A stretch of 64,000 bases of DNA from Calliopum simillimum (lineage: Eukaryota > Arthropoda > Insecta > Diptera > Lauxaniidae), in contig OX638369.1 in assembly GCA_951812925.1 (NCBI GenBank), forward strand, positions 26,244,533 to 26,308,532. Reading direction: 5' to 3'. Numbering within the stretch: the stretch's first letter is position 1; each line of letters opens with the position of its first letter. Both the position numbers and the translations under genes were made by a program. The notes beneath the pieces were generated by a model that made no database searches, was not told the origin of the DNA, and saw nothing but the letters and a program-made list of their open reading frames with translations. Below, one piece after another: positions 11,190 through 22,299 of this stretch.

Positions 11190-14100
11190 GAATGAATTTT
11201 CAAGCAGCTTTAATTGAACACAAAAGTAGGTACGTATTAATGAATCAATCTTTCAAAATTCTCAGTCACTTAAATATACCCTTCCCGGCAACATTGGAAA
11301 ACCTTTTGTCTAATCGAAAATCAAAACTATTTCTACATTTCCAGCTCCCAAACCACTGTGCAAATGCAACGCCAAAGATGCGCATTATAACCGAGTAGAA
11401 TGGAACACCACAGCTGGTTACTGGTGCCGCCGTGCCACCACCGACTGTTGGCTCTTGACTCCTGACTGCATCATGGCTCAATAGCTGGCAGGCAGCATTT
11501 GTGTAAATTATGTTACGCTGCGCTGATAAAAATCGCACGGAATGCAAGCGCGAGTGCGGCATAAAAAATGAAGGCGCTGCTGGTGAGCACCATTTGGCCG
11601 GATGGTCGGTCGCATAGAGCCAAACGAATTGGTTGGATGGATGGATGGATGAATGTTGCTGCTGCTGCTGCTGGTCAATGTGTGTAGGTGGACTTAATCC
11701 ATTTGCAAGCTTGCAAACACTTGCACTCACTGCGTGTGATTCACTTCGCACCGCCCTCTCTTGTGTTGCATTTCCTCAGAAAAGGAACACACTTGGTCGT
11801 CGTCGTCCGTTGTCGGTCGAGTAGTAGACAACATTCAGTCGTTCAGCCTTGATACCATGGAAGTTGTTAAGTGAAATTGATGGCGCTTGGCATTTGTTGG
11901 ACGCTTTTTAGCTTCAAAAGTGTTGCGAATGTTAAATGTGGCGCCGCGTACATTCAACGTAGGAATTACTTGCACTCATGATGATGATGGTGGGATGGTG
12001 CTGGTTGCTGTTTATTTTGCTGATTGGCGTTGGTGGCAAAAATTTTTCCTCTGCTTTTACCTGTGTCGTCATGGTCTTTGGTATTTGATGGTATGTGGAA
12101 ATGGGTGATACCGCCTTCTCACTCCCGGACATATTGGCAAGTTAACACTTGTTTTGTTTGCTTTAGTGTGGTGGGATATTGATATTGACAAGCGTGTATT
12201 TGTCAAAAAAAAAAAAAAAAGGAACAACAACTATTATTGAGATTAATTGCTTTGCAAATTGAGAGAGCGAGAGGAAAAAGTTTTATGTAAATTGTGTTGT
12301 ATTCTAGTAAAAAAATGGTATAGCCATTGGATGTTTAAATTAATACAAAATATGCCAAACATCTGATCGACAGCGCACGCGATCATTAGCGTCATTCTAG
12401 AAGCAGCAAAAAACTTTGCGATCAGTGATCAATGCAACGATAGGTAGCTACGATCGTGATTTCTCACGCTTTTGAAATGATGCGCCAGATACTTACCTGC
12501 ATATTCCTAAATAAACACCTGTTTTTTCTAAGTTACTTTGAGTGAATACTTGGAATTTCTTAAAATGTTAAAGTTTTTGCTTTGCTGGAATTTAAAAACA
12601 GAATAAAAATATTTTGGAATGTAATGCGTTCATTTCTGTCTTCAAAGCGAGTGTAAGGGCGTTGCAATCAAGATCTTTTATTAAAATAGCACTTTACTAT
12701 TTCTCGAAGGCTATCCATTGCCTCAAGTCAGCAGCGTATACATATCCTTGAAATAAACTTCTTAAAAATTTAAGTTAACTTTTAGTTTTTGAAATACTTA
12801 ATAGTTATAAGCTGACTCAAAACTTTTTCTTTCGAAAATTAAATTTAAAAGTTTTTCTTAAAAAAAATATAAGTAAAAAACCTGCATCGCTTTCTCGCGG
12901 CACACGCTTTTGTCAGAAAAAATTGAAACCCTGGATTCGTATGGAGTGAGCTAGAAAGTACAACGCATTGAATGCCAAAAAGCGTTTGACAAGAAAAGTT
13001 GAGCAACTTTTAACTTTTTCTACGCTTTCTATTTTAAATTAAAGTTTTTATAAACTTTTTACAAAAAAAATTACAAAAACTCTTATTTGTAAAACTTTCT
13101 GGAAAAAAGTATAAAAGTTTCAAGATCTGATACTACCACTAAAAATGTAACCATAATTGCAACTAATCGAGTGGGAAATGCTTGACGACACTCTTCAAAA
13201 ATTTCTCAACAAAGTCGATAAGGCTTTGATTAGAGGGCATTAAATCAGCAAAAAAAACGCTTGACTAAAAGAAAGTTCAAAAATTAAATCCAAGAAAAGC
13301 AAAGCCATCTTAATCACTCGTCTATCTTTTGCTCCTCCACGGAGCTCAGAAAAAACTATGAAAATTAAAACTTTGTATCTCATGAAATCATATCCAATCA
13401 AATTATGCCTTTATTGTCGAAATACGGAAGAACACATCGAAAAAAACGTAAAAGTCATTCCCTAGCTTTGGGGTCAGTCAAAAAAGATTCCCACCACCGG
13501 AGCATCTGAAATTGGGCAATATGGTTGAACGAAAGCAACGGAGAAGGTCTGATTAGAGCAAAAGTTATAAAATTCGGATAACCAGGAGAGATATAAATTT
13601 CCTGAATTTCACAACTATCTGCAACAGATAAACCAGGGACTTAAATAGAGGGATCTTCTACACATATTGGGATCTTCTCAATGTAAAAATGCTGCACTTA
13701 ATCATAAAATCAGTATTATTTCAATATCCCGACAAAATTATTCCAAGATCAGTTATAAAATTATTGGTGAATGACTAAGACCGTAGTGACTTCTCGAATA
13801 TTATTAAGCAAAAACCAGCGCATGCCCAAAGTTCGCAGCCCTACAGATTTTTTCAGGAAACTGCTGATTTTTAATCTGGAATCCTGATCGAATCTACATA
13901 CTTCTGAATTATCTTCAGATTTCCGGATGTAAACAGAATTTTTTTTATTAACACGGCGCAATATGTTTTAATTACTTTGCTGTCTCTAGCAATATTTTGT
14001 ACTTATTTAATAGGATTTTTTGATTTCAGATGATTAGATTACCTTTTGAAATGGTCTGGTAGTTTACAATCTTTAGTGGTTTCTCCGAGGTAGACTTGTG

Positions 14101-14700
14101 CCTGTTTTCAAACTAGAGAATAGTCAGCAAATCCATCAGAAACAAGCATTTGATGGCCAAGAACATTTTTTACCTATTTTTAATCAGATGGACAAACAGA
14201 GAAAGTTGGAGCAAAATTTTTGGTCACATGATTAGAGAAGACTTTCCGTTTCAAGAATTCGCTTGCATTATCATGTTTTCTCGCTATTTTCTGGGTTCAT
14301 AAGCTTCAGATGAGCGTATTTTTGCAAAAGCGAAGAAAATTTGGACAGAGGAGAAATCTATGTTGAAACGCTCAATGCAATCTTATTTGGAAGAAAAAAA
14401 TTTTCAATATGATTGCTTCGAATTTCACAAACTCAACCAGAGCTCTTGAAGAAAATATCTAGTCGAAAAAATACAATTTTAAAGAATCAATGTTGGTCCA
14501 AAAAAGTCAAGCAATGATGTTAATTATGTTATTTTTTCTTTACAACTTTTATTTACAAATGTAGGTATTATATTTGAATTGATTGAAAATCGAAAACTGG
14601 AAGTTTTGGTGTATTTTTACTTGAATGAATTTAATATCAAATTCCTGATTTTTGGGTAAAATTAGGAAATGATTTTCACAGAAAATATGTCACTTGAAAA
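11190..14700. other. Long non-coding region with GC-richer unique part
   Basis: 11.4-12.1 kb is relatively GC-rich unique DNA with (GGAT)n at 11636-11651 and (TGC)n at 11656-11671. It carries a 161-codon minus-strand frame (11266-11751) whose only feature is a Q run from the CAG repeat, and no motif supports it. 12.1-14.7 kb is AT-rich with no recognised gene. A weak CLYCRNTEEHIEKN peptide near 13400-13450 resembles a zinc-knuckle tail of retroposons but is too damaged to call. Confidence 0.35.
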
Positions 14701-14779
14701 TATAATGATTACAATGCCAACAATGGTTCATTAAAAAGTTTAAAAAATACTTTTAGACAATAATATTTAACGATTATAA

Positions 14780-14970
14780 GATTCCACTCAAAAATATCCA
14801 AAAAAAAAAATAAAAACAAAAAAAAAAAAAAATCCAATGAAAAACATCCAAAGAAAATCATCCAAAACTTAAAACTTCCAATAAAAATAAAATCCAATGA
14901 ATAACAACCAAAAATAAAAACATCCAATATTAAAAAATATACAATAAAAAATGTCCAACATTCACTTTCC
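14780..14970 (+). repeat. ATCCAA-type A-rich minisatellite
   Basis: About ten loose repeats of (A)AAATCCAA or ACATCCAA separated by A-rich spacers lie directly left of a Helitron. The complementary TTGGAT motif occurs just right of the Helitron (15600-15640). This suggests the Helitron landed inside an inverted or foldback A/T-rich element. Confidence 0.55.
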
Positions 14971-14977
14971 CTGAAAA

Positions 14978-15579
14978 TCTATATATATAAAAATGAAATG
15001 GTGGCCGTATGTAGCTTATGGACGCGGAAACAACACGGTCGATTTACACGAAATTTTTTTAAAATTGTTCTTATGGGGGTAAGATGCTGCTGAGGGGGAC
15101 AGGGTTTGCACCCCCCATATAAAAAAAAAAAAAAAATACAAAAAATGCTATATCTCTGCACTTGTATAAGCTATGATTATGAATGTTGGTGAACTTATGC
15201 ATAATGTATCTACTATTCACAATGCAAAACTTGGGGGATATTAGGTGAGGGAAAATTGCATCTTCTTTACAAAAAATATACAAAATGCTATATTTCTTCA
15301 CATATGCCAGATATCGTTATAAAACTTGGTACATACATGGTTGTATATTCTATCTACCATTCACCCTGAACAATTTGGGGGGAGAGAAGGGGGAGTTGCA
15401 ACTTTCATACAAAAAATATATAAAATGATATATCTCTGTACATATGGGAGCTATGATTATAAAAGTTGATACATGGATCTTAAAATCCTTGGTGATTGGA
15501 AGAGAGGGACGATGGAGATGGACTTCATACGTAAAGGGTATCGGGAACGGGCGAACGAAGTCGCAACCAGACCAGCTAG
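14978..15579 (+). mobile_element. Non-autonomous Helitron, 602 bp
   Basis: The 5' end TCTATATATATAAAAATGAA and the 3' end ACCAGCTAG have the Helitron termini (5'-TC ... CTRR-3'). The element sits between a flanking A (14977) and T (15580), the expected AT insertion site. A GC-rich stretch upstream of the end (GGGAACGGGCGAACG) fits the 3' subterminal hairpin region. Inside are three roughly 140-bp tandem units, landmarked by AAATGCTATAT(C/T)TCT near 15143, 15287 and 15425. Rep/helicase coding is absent. Confidence 0.8.
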
Positions 15580-15689
15580 TAATTTAATACAATCGATGTT
15601 TTTTTATTTGGATTTTTATTCTTGGACTTTTTTTTTTTTTATATTTTCGTTGTTATTACCTTTTAATATGATTCCATATCGCTCTAATA

Positions 15690-17545
15690 AATATGTATAA
15701 TATCCGATATTGGGATCCTATTAGTTTTTCTTAAAGATATTTTCACCGTTTTGAGATGTTAATTTTGAATGACTCTAAAGCCCATTTATTTATTAAAAAT
15801 TTTGAGATATCCTTAAAGTTTTTAATTTTGAGCCCAAATTGAGATTATCTTAATTTTTTGGTATCTTCTTAAAATTTCTCATTTAAGTGCCTAAGATAAC
15901 CCCTTATTAATTTAAAGCTTTTCAATTAATTAACACAACAAACAAATCACACAGCTGTCAGCGTTCAACCATAATGATCACTGATGATGATCACCGTCAT
16001 ATTAACTTAACCTGCTGGCATTAATAAAAATAACACTCTCATTGTCAATGCAGTTAGTAGGAATGCATGACTACTTAATTGCAATTGACTATAGTCTACA
16101 GAGATCCATTACGTCGAAAGAAAAAATGGAATAGACAACTAGAACGTATTGATTAAATGAGACACGATCAATAAATAGAAAAGATCATTAATTGAGTATG
16201 CGAAAAGAAAAACAACAACATCGTAATCACTGCTGGAAATTGCATCATTTTCATTGAATCAAAACAAAACTGGAGACGACGGGATATTTGAATAAAATAA
16301 ATTTATGCAAATTAAAGAGAAAAAACGCCAATAGGGAAGTGCACAACCGGTTGGAAAAGGTGGCAACATTTGATGCGGCGCGTCAAGTAGATCAGAGTGA
16401 TCATATGGAATCGTTTGGTTTGTCAGGTGACAAACCGCGCCGCGCAATTCGTGGTCAGACTGAGTGACTGAGCGACGTTTTTATGTCGCGTGCTTTTGAG
16501 CATTTTGTAATTGAATTTAATTAAAGCGTTGCAACATTAACACGCTCGTTGAGTGTCATTAATAGAGTTGCTCTGGCAGTTGGTAGTACGTAGTAACATC
16601 ATCACATTATGGCTCGTACTTGATCATAAAGCATAGATCGTTGGGATTATTGAGAGGAACAGGTGGTGTTACATACGCTTAAACAGCAATATGTTTATAG
16701 TTGAGGTAGGCTAGGTAGCAGCAGCAGAAGATTTATGGCGGTAATTAAATTGTAAATTATTGCTAATTTGGTTTGTGATTTGTTAAGCAACAGTGAGTGA
16801 TCTTGTCAAGTTTTCCTCGTTTTTTAATTTACAATCTGTTTATTAAGGCGCTACACAGCTTATCGTAAGTGTTACCATTTTATCAACAAAAAAAAAAAAT
16901 TTATGAAAAAAAATCGTTGTCATTCAATGCGACGACAATTTGCGGTCCGCATGCAATGAATTGTTATCGCTTGTCAGGCGTCAGCAACAAGTTGCAAAAC
17001 ATGTTAAAAATATCTCTACTCCATACATGAAAAATACATAAGATTCCGCGTGCAACATATTTAAATAGCAATTCCGCTGTTGATTGCCAAAAATGGCCAA
17101 CTGGGCTGGCTGGCTGGCTGGTGCATCATTGCGAAAGTAGGTACCTTGTGCGTTCGAGTTTTTTGTATTTTCGGTGGCACACTAACAAACATATGGGAAA
17201 GGACAAACGACAAACGCCGCAAACGGTCACAATGTTGTCGTTCCGATTGCTGATCAGCAGCAGTGCCTGCAGTGGTCGAATTAAAGCAACTCTCTGATCA
17301 GATAAGCGAGGTAAAAAGCGTTCAACTGGCATACCTGATGGTCTACCAAATTTGGTTACACTTTTGTACCGCAGCGCAGCAGACAATCGATCGTTTCGAT
17401 ATGTAGTGAAGCGCACTACTCGAAGTTCGAACGTCGATCTCCTTGATCACAACAAAGCACTATGGTTTCATTTGCGACATTTTGTGGCCAAAACTATAAG
17501 GCATCACCGTATGGAGATGTAAATTGGTATACGGGAGTTTTCAAG
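15690..17545. other. Non-coding unique region
   Basis: AT-rich at the left. Between about 16.3 and 17.45 kb it is GC-richer unique sequence with small CAG runs and (GGCT)n near 17106. The 62- and 96-codon frames on the minus strand show no motif. Confidence 0.35.
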
Positions 17546-17772
17546 ATTGTTGATTACAAATCTGAAGTCAAATCTTTAAAATTCAAAGTGGCGCATCCAA
17601 TATGACGATAAAATTTTTTAAATATTTTCTGATTTACAAGAAAATCGGTACTCAAGGGGTTTGAACAGATATTGATTTAGAGCCTGATAGCAAAAATTTT
17701 AAAATCAAAATGACGGATCCAATATGGTGGCAAAAATTTTTAAATATCTTGTGAGTTATAAGAAAATCGCTA

Positions 17773-18846
17773 CACACTAAAAAACAATAGTTTACTTTTC
17801 TTACGTTTGATTCCCTTCAGTATTGATTTTAAACTTTTTTAATATTAAGTTCCGATTTTTTTCCAAAAAAGTTTGAAATTTATTCCAAAAAAGTATGAAA
17901 GTTATTCCAAAATAGTTTAAAATTAATACTTTTTTGGCATCTACTAATATACTTATATAAAAATTACTGTGTGTCTGAAGCATTATCACTTAGAAACTAC
18001 TCGGCCAATTGAGCTGAAAATTTGGAAATGAGAGTATCTCAAGTATTAAAATTTTTTTATGCTATTTCCGAAGACCACCCGAAGGCTCCATAGTCAAAAC
18101 AAAGGGGGAAAATATTCATGGCGAACTTTCAACAAGTTTTAACTGATAGTTTTCTGGTTCACCTGAAGTTTGCCGAAGGTCACCCGAAGGCTTCATAGTC
18201 AAAACGAAAAATATCTAGGTATACGAGATGGAAAAAATCTATGGCGAACTATCAACGAACTACAACTGATAGTTTTTTGGGGTAACCCGTAGGCTTCATA
18301 GTCAAAACGCAGAATATCTAGGCATACGAGAGGGATAAAATCTATGGCGGACTATCAACAAACCTTAAGCGATAGTTTTCTGTAACACCCGAAGTTTTCC
18401 GAAGGTCACCCGAAGGCATATATAGATATACTGGCGGGAAAACACCTATGGCAAACTATCAATAAGCCTTAGAACACCTAAAGGTTCCCGAAGGACACCC
18501 GAAGGCTTCATAGCCAAAACGAAGATTATCTAGATGTACTAGAGGAAAAACATCTAAGGCATACACGTACTATCAACAAGTTTTAAAATGATGATTTCCT
18601 GGGACACCCCAGCTATGCTATTGGGAATTTTTAAGATGGTTCAGAATGATATTAACTTTCTCATAATGCCTAAATTTTTATTGGTGACGGGGCAGTGGCG
18701 TAAATTAACATTTTATATATGTATATCTTCTAAGCTATTTAAAATCAAAAAACATAACAAACATACATAGCGAAGCGGGCAAAGAAAGCTAGTTGTTCTA
18801 TATAAATTATTTTTAATTTTAAAATTAAAATTAAATTTTTACTGTG
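17773..18846. mobile_element. TIR element with short CACA(C/G)TAAAAA ends
   Basis: The left end CACACTAAAAA and the right end TTTTTACTGTG are inverted copies with one mismatch. They bound a segment that interrupts the flanking tandem repeat. Without the Helitron nested in it, the element is only about 220 bp and AT-rich. No target duplication is evident, so the superfamily is open. Confidence 0.55.
17940..18792 (+). mobile_element. Non-autonomous Helitron, 853 bp, with internal tandem repeat
   Basis: The 5' end TCTACTAATATACTTATATA follows an A. The 3' end AAAGAAAGCTAG precedes a T, and GCGAAGCGGGC just upstream fits the subterminal GC-rich hairpin region. Between them lie about five units of 100-125 bp with the landmarks CACCCGAAGGC, TTCATAGTCAAAACG, ATCTATGGCGAACTATCAAC and TGATAGTTTTCTGG. 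There is no Rep/helicase frame. The start resembles that of the Helitron at 14978, but the body differs. Confidence 0.8.
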
Positions 18847-18983
18847 CATTCAAGTGTTTTAACAGACGCTGATTGAGAATCTGATAGTTAAATTTTTAAA
18901 AACAAAATGTATGATCCAGTACGGCTGTAAACGTCATGCACGTTTGTACGCCATGCGTTAAACAAATCGGAGTTTTTGAAGCA

Positions 18984-19041
18984 GTATGTATGTAAGTATG
19001 TATTCTCCTTTAACTCCTAGGAGGAGCATAGGGCCAATATG
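18984..19041 (-). repeat. 3' tail of a non-LTR retrotransposon, copy 2
   Basis: On the minus strand it reads GGCCCTATGCTCCTCCTAGG, AGTTAAAGGAGAATACATAC, then a TACATACATAC tail. This matches the 3' end of the element at 690-740 (CTCTATGCTCCTCCTAGAAG, then TTAAAGCAGAATACATACAT). It is a strongly 5'-truncated copy, a common outcome of target-primed reverse transcription. Confidence 0.75.
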
Positions 19042-19059
19042 AAATCTCTCCATTTGTCA

Positions 19060-21050
19060 CGAAGCAGTAGGCATCTACAAAAACAACGATAACTTAAAAA
19101 ACTGCAAAAAACTGCAAAAAAAGTTAGTACCACTGCATTCAGAAAACTCTGATCTCGTTAAATGTATAAAATTAGGCTGAAACTCAGTAATCTTTTCTAG
19201 TTTGAAGGTTTGCAAACATTATTAATAATTTTTTTTATTTAAAGCCATTTTGAAAATTATAACTTTAGCTGCCAACAATACAAAAATGTTTTCTATTTCC
19301 ACTAAACCACTTAATTTTAACAACTTTAAAATTTTTGATGTCTGCCACAAAATGTGATCATTGAAACCACAGTGCAACGGCTTATTGCTGCTCGATTTTA
19401 GGCACTCGAGTTCGTGCCTTTGTTATTGGTCGGTCGGTCGTTCAATCGTTCTTCGATCGCTGCTCGATTGTGCTTCTGTTGGCGATCGTATACATATGAT
19501 CACCATAGAGCTCTGCTCAAGTTCAAAGTCTCGTTTTCGCGCCATGCTGTCGCCTTTTGGCTGCCGTTTTTCGCATGATCTACTATATTGATATATAACA
19601 ACAACAACAACACGATTACGAGCAATATATATTGCTTTGATTTGAAAAATTGCAAAAACCAAAAAAAAAAAAAAAAAAAAAAAATTCCGAAATTCAATGC
19701 CTTTGTAAGGCACTCTGCTGCAAAAGAGAACATAAAAAAAAAACAAAAAAAAAACCAATTCACCCTTTTTTTGGACACTCTTCGGAAACAAGTTGGCTGG
19801 CTCGCTGGTACCATCTGTGTATGCGTGTGTGTGTCCTTACAATAAATCGCTGCGGTTTTTTCTCATTCATTCCTTTTCGCTTTTTCCCTTTAGCGTGTTC
19901 TTTTGGTTAAATTTATGCAGGTTACTTCGGCGTTTTCTTGGAATATCACCGAGATCAATCTGCGCTTTTGATTGCATTCTTTTAAGCATTTCGCGCGAGT
20001 TGTGCGAGAGTTCTGCAGTAGCTCCCCTCCTGCTCATCTTCATCTGAATCACTAGCGGACTTCATATTTAGCGCAGCGCAGCCACTTGACTTTTGCGCGC
20101 CAGTGACGCATGCGTGGCGCATTTTATTCCGTATTTTTCACCTAGTCGCGGCGCGGTACGCGGTATCTTATGGTGCGCAATGCAGTTCAAATATTTCGCT
20201 CTCGCTGTGTAATTTTTATGCTTTCAATTTGGTCATCATCATGTTGCACGTGTTTTTAACGCATTGTTGATTGTTGTTCCATGATAGGGCAGGTATGTGT
20301 AAGGGCTGATAAAGAATTCTTAATGTTATGCGTAATGAGACATCTAATACTTCAGCGTAACATGCTATAATGGCATCAGAAAGCCGTATGTGGCAATGTT
20401 GATTTGTGGGTCAGAAACGGCTGCTTGTAGATTCATCCAGCACACTTTGATTGCAGGAATAACTCAAAATATTGCTTAAAGACTTCTTCTGAGCTCCCAC
20501 TTAATTTTTTGCATTAGAGTTCGAGGAGTATGATTATACCTATACCTTCTTCAAAAATCTCTTCCAAGTGATTTTAAGGCTATCATGTCAACTATAACCT
20601 TGTAGACTCTACTTAAGAGCCTTGGCAGCAAATTTCGTTGTATATTTCTGGAGAACATATCTTACCATCTTCTATTCCTTTTGAAGTGAATTTGAAAGAT
20701 CTTCACAACTATTCTGATACCGGAATTTCCTTCCAAATGATTTTTAGTCCACCGTATCCTCTATGATCTGATAAACTTCACTCAAGATTTTTGGCAACAA
20801 ATTTTGTTGTGTGCTTCTGGAGAGCATATCTTGACTATTTCCAATTCATGCATAATCTCGTTTGCTACGGACAACTGGTTTCATTTCAAGAATAAGTCTG
20901 TGTTTAAGATTGTGTTAGCCTATCAAATTTCGGAATTTTCAAGTTGAATGCTGTGAATGACCTTCGAAATATATTTCTGAATTCAATTGGTTTGCCCGTT
21001 TGGTGTTTCGTAGTCAAAGTGCTCGGCTATCTGCGGAATCGGGTGTGTAG
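19060..21050. other. Non-coding region with poly-A and CpG-rich patches
   Basis: It contains long A tracts (19660-19684, 19735-19754) and a GC-richer unique stretch at 19.35-20.3 kb with CpG clusters (for example GCGCAGCGCAG, GTGACGCATGCGTGGCGC near 20071-20125). That stretch could be a promoter or regulatory patch, but nothing proves this. Overlapping short frames across 19.4-20.05 kb are low-complexity artefacts. Confidence 0.35.
20545..20840 (+). repeat. Two-copy tandem repeat, period about 175 bp
   Basis: Two copies share CTTCCAA(G/A)TGATTTT, AACTTCACTCAAG-like and GGCA(G/A)CAAATTT(C/T)GTTGT landmarks, then TTCTGGAGA(A/G)CATATCTT. The GGCARCAAAT landmark lies near 20626 and 20801. The function is unknown. 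Confidence 0.6.
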
Positions 21051-21055
21051 GATAG

Positions 21056-21144
21056 TGGGGGTTTTCGAGAATGAATATTCCCGGCGAATTTGTGCATTCC
21101 CCATTGAAGCCTATGCCGGGAATCTTTATTCACGATAACCCCCA
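21056..21144. mobile_element. Palindromic MITE, TGGGGGTT ends, copy 1
   Basis: Inverted ends TGGGGGTT(T/A)TCG(A/T)GAAT flank a short core with TATTCCCGG and CCGGGAATCTTTATTC. A second copy with the same ends is at 60828-60936. At 89 bp it is nearly all hairpin. Confidence 0.7.
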
Positions 21145-21202
21145 GTGTGAATGAAGTATTTGACTTCAAGAGAAGGTATACGACAGTTACATAGCCCTTG
21201 GC

Positions 21203-22283
21203 TAGTCATGAGCAAATCAAGACTAATATCACAGCAGCCTTGGTTTTGGCCTTGGACATTGAACCTTGATCTAGATTTTGTTTTTGAGATTTTGTTTTGA
21301 TCTTTGTTTTATATTGAATTTTATTATTGAAATTGGTTGTGTTATTAAACCTTGGGTGGATCTTGGTTTTATTACTGTGATTTGATCTTGATCTTAGTTT
21401 TGATATTGAATTTTGGTCTAGATTTTCGTTTTATAATAGAGTTTTAGTTTTGATATTGAGGTTGGACTTGATCTTAGTTATTATGTCTTATTCTTGATCT
21501 TGGTTTTGGGATTTAGTCTTGGTCTTGATCTTGGTTTTGATATTGAGTTTTTGTCTCCATTTTGGTTTTCATATTTAGTTTTGGTCTTGATCTTTGCTGT
21601 TTTATTGGGTCTTGATTTTGGTTTGGCTATTGAGTCTTATTTTTTGATCTTTGCTTTGATATTCAGTCTTGGTCTCAATCTTGGATTTGTTATATAGTTT
21701 TAGGTTTAGTTCTTGGTTTATTTATTGAGTCTTAGTCTTGATCTTGGTTTTGTTGTTGAGTTTTGGTCTTCATTTTGGTTTTATTATTTGGTTTTGTTAT
21801 TGAGTTTTGATTTTGGTTTTGATATTGAGTCTTGGTGTTGATCTTGGTTTTGATATTGTGTCTTGCTCTTAATCTTGATTCCGTTGTTGAGTCTTTATTT
21901 TGCTATTTAGTTTTGTTATCGAGCCTTGATTTTATTTTTTGTATTTAGTCTTTGGGTTCAACTTAGTTTCGTTATTGAGACTTGGTTTTGATTATGGTTT
22001 CGTTATTTAGTTGTGCTCTTAATTTTGGTTTTGTTATTGAGTTTTAGTCTTCATCTTTGTTTCGCTATTGAGTCTTGTCCTTGGTCATGATCTTTGTTTT
22101 GTTATTAAGTCTTGATCTCGATTCTAGTATTGAGTCTTGGTCTTGATTTTGGTTTTGTTAGTTAATCTTTAGTCTTTGACCATGGCTTTCTTATTTGGTT
22201 TGCGTCTTGATCTAGGTCTTGCTATTGAGACTTAGTCTGGGTTTTAATATTGAATCTGGGCTTGTCTCGGTCTTGGTTTGCTT
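21203..22283 (+). repeat. 1.1-kb TTGGTCTTGAT minisatellite bounded by MITE-like ends
   Basis: Dozens of degenerate units of the type TTGGTCTTGATCTTGGTTTT and TTGATATTGAGTC fill the interval. The left edge reads TAGTCATGAGCAAA, one base different from the MITE terminus TAGTGATGAGCAAA. The right edge reads GTCTTGGTTTGCT, matching the inner part of the right terminus of the 51968 and 62123 copies. The array is therefore best explained as internal expansion of one of these MITEs. The open frame at 21494-21697 is a by-product of the repeat. Confidence 0.7.
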
Positions 22284-22299
22284 AAAGTTTTCCACAACA

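Larger units (their letters stand above)
17549..18940 (+). repeat. About 110-120-bp tandem repeat, third unit split by an insertion
   Basis: Units share GAGCCTGATAG, then AAATTTTAAAATCAAAATG, then ATCCAATATGG and AAGAAAATCGCTAC. Unit 1 is about 17549-17668 and unit 2 about 17669-17774. The continuation of the next unit (TTCAAGTGTTTTAACAGAC ... GAATCTGATAG) resumes at about 18847. The intervening 1.07 kb is the TIR element and Helitron described separately. Confidence 0.65.

Noticed and set aside
11266..11751. 161-codon minus-strand open frame with a Q6 run
   Set aside because: No domain or signal. The Q run comes from a CTG microsatellite, overlapping frames exist on both strands, and no splice context supports it.
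13380..13460. CLYCRNTEEHIEKN peptide resembling a retroposon zinc knuckle
   Set aside because: Only one weak block, without flanking RNase H or linker motifs in any frame.
19423..20052. Overlapping frames near a poly-A tract
   Set aside because: Low-complexity K or F runs cause them, and no frame stands out by composition.
20071..20125. CpG-rich patch as a promoter
   Set aside because: No adjacent exon, TATA box or initiator arrangement that could be defended.
21494..21697. Hydrophobic 67-codon frame resembling a membrane protein
   Set aside because: It is a translation of the TTGGTCTTGAT minisatellite.
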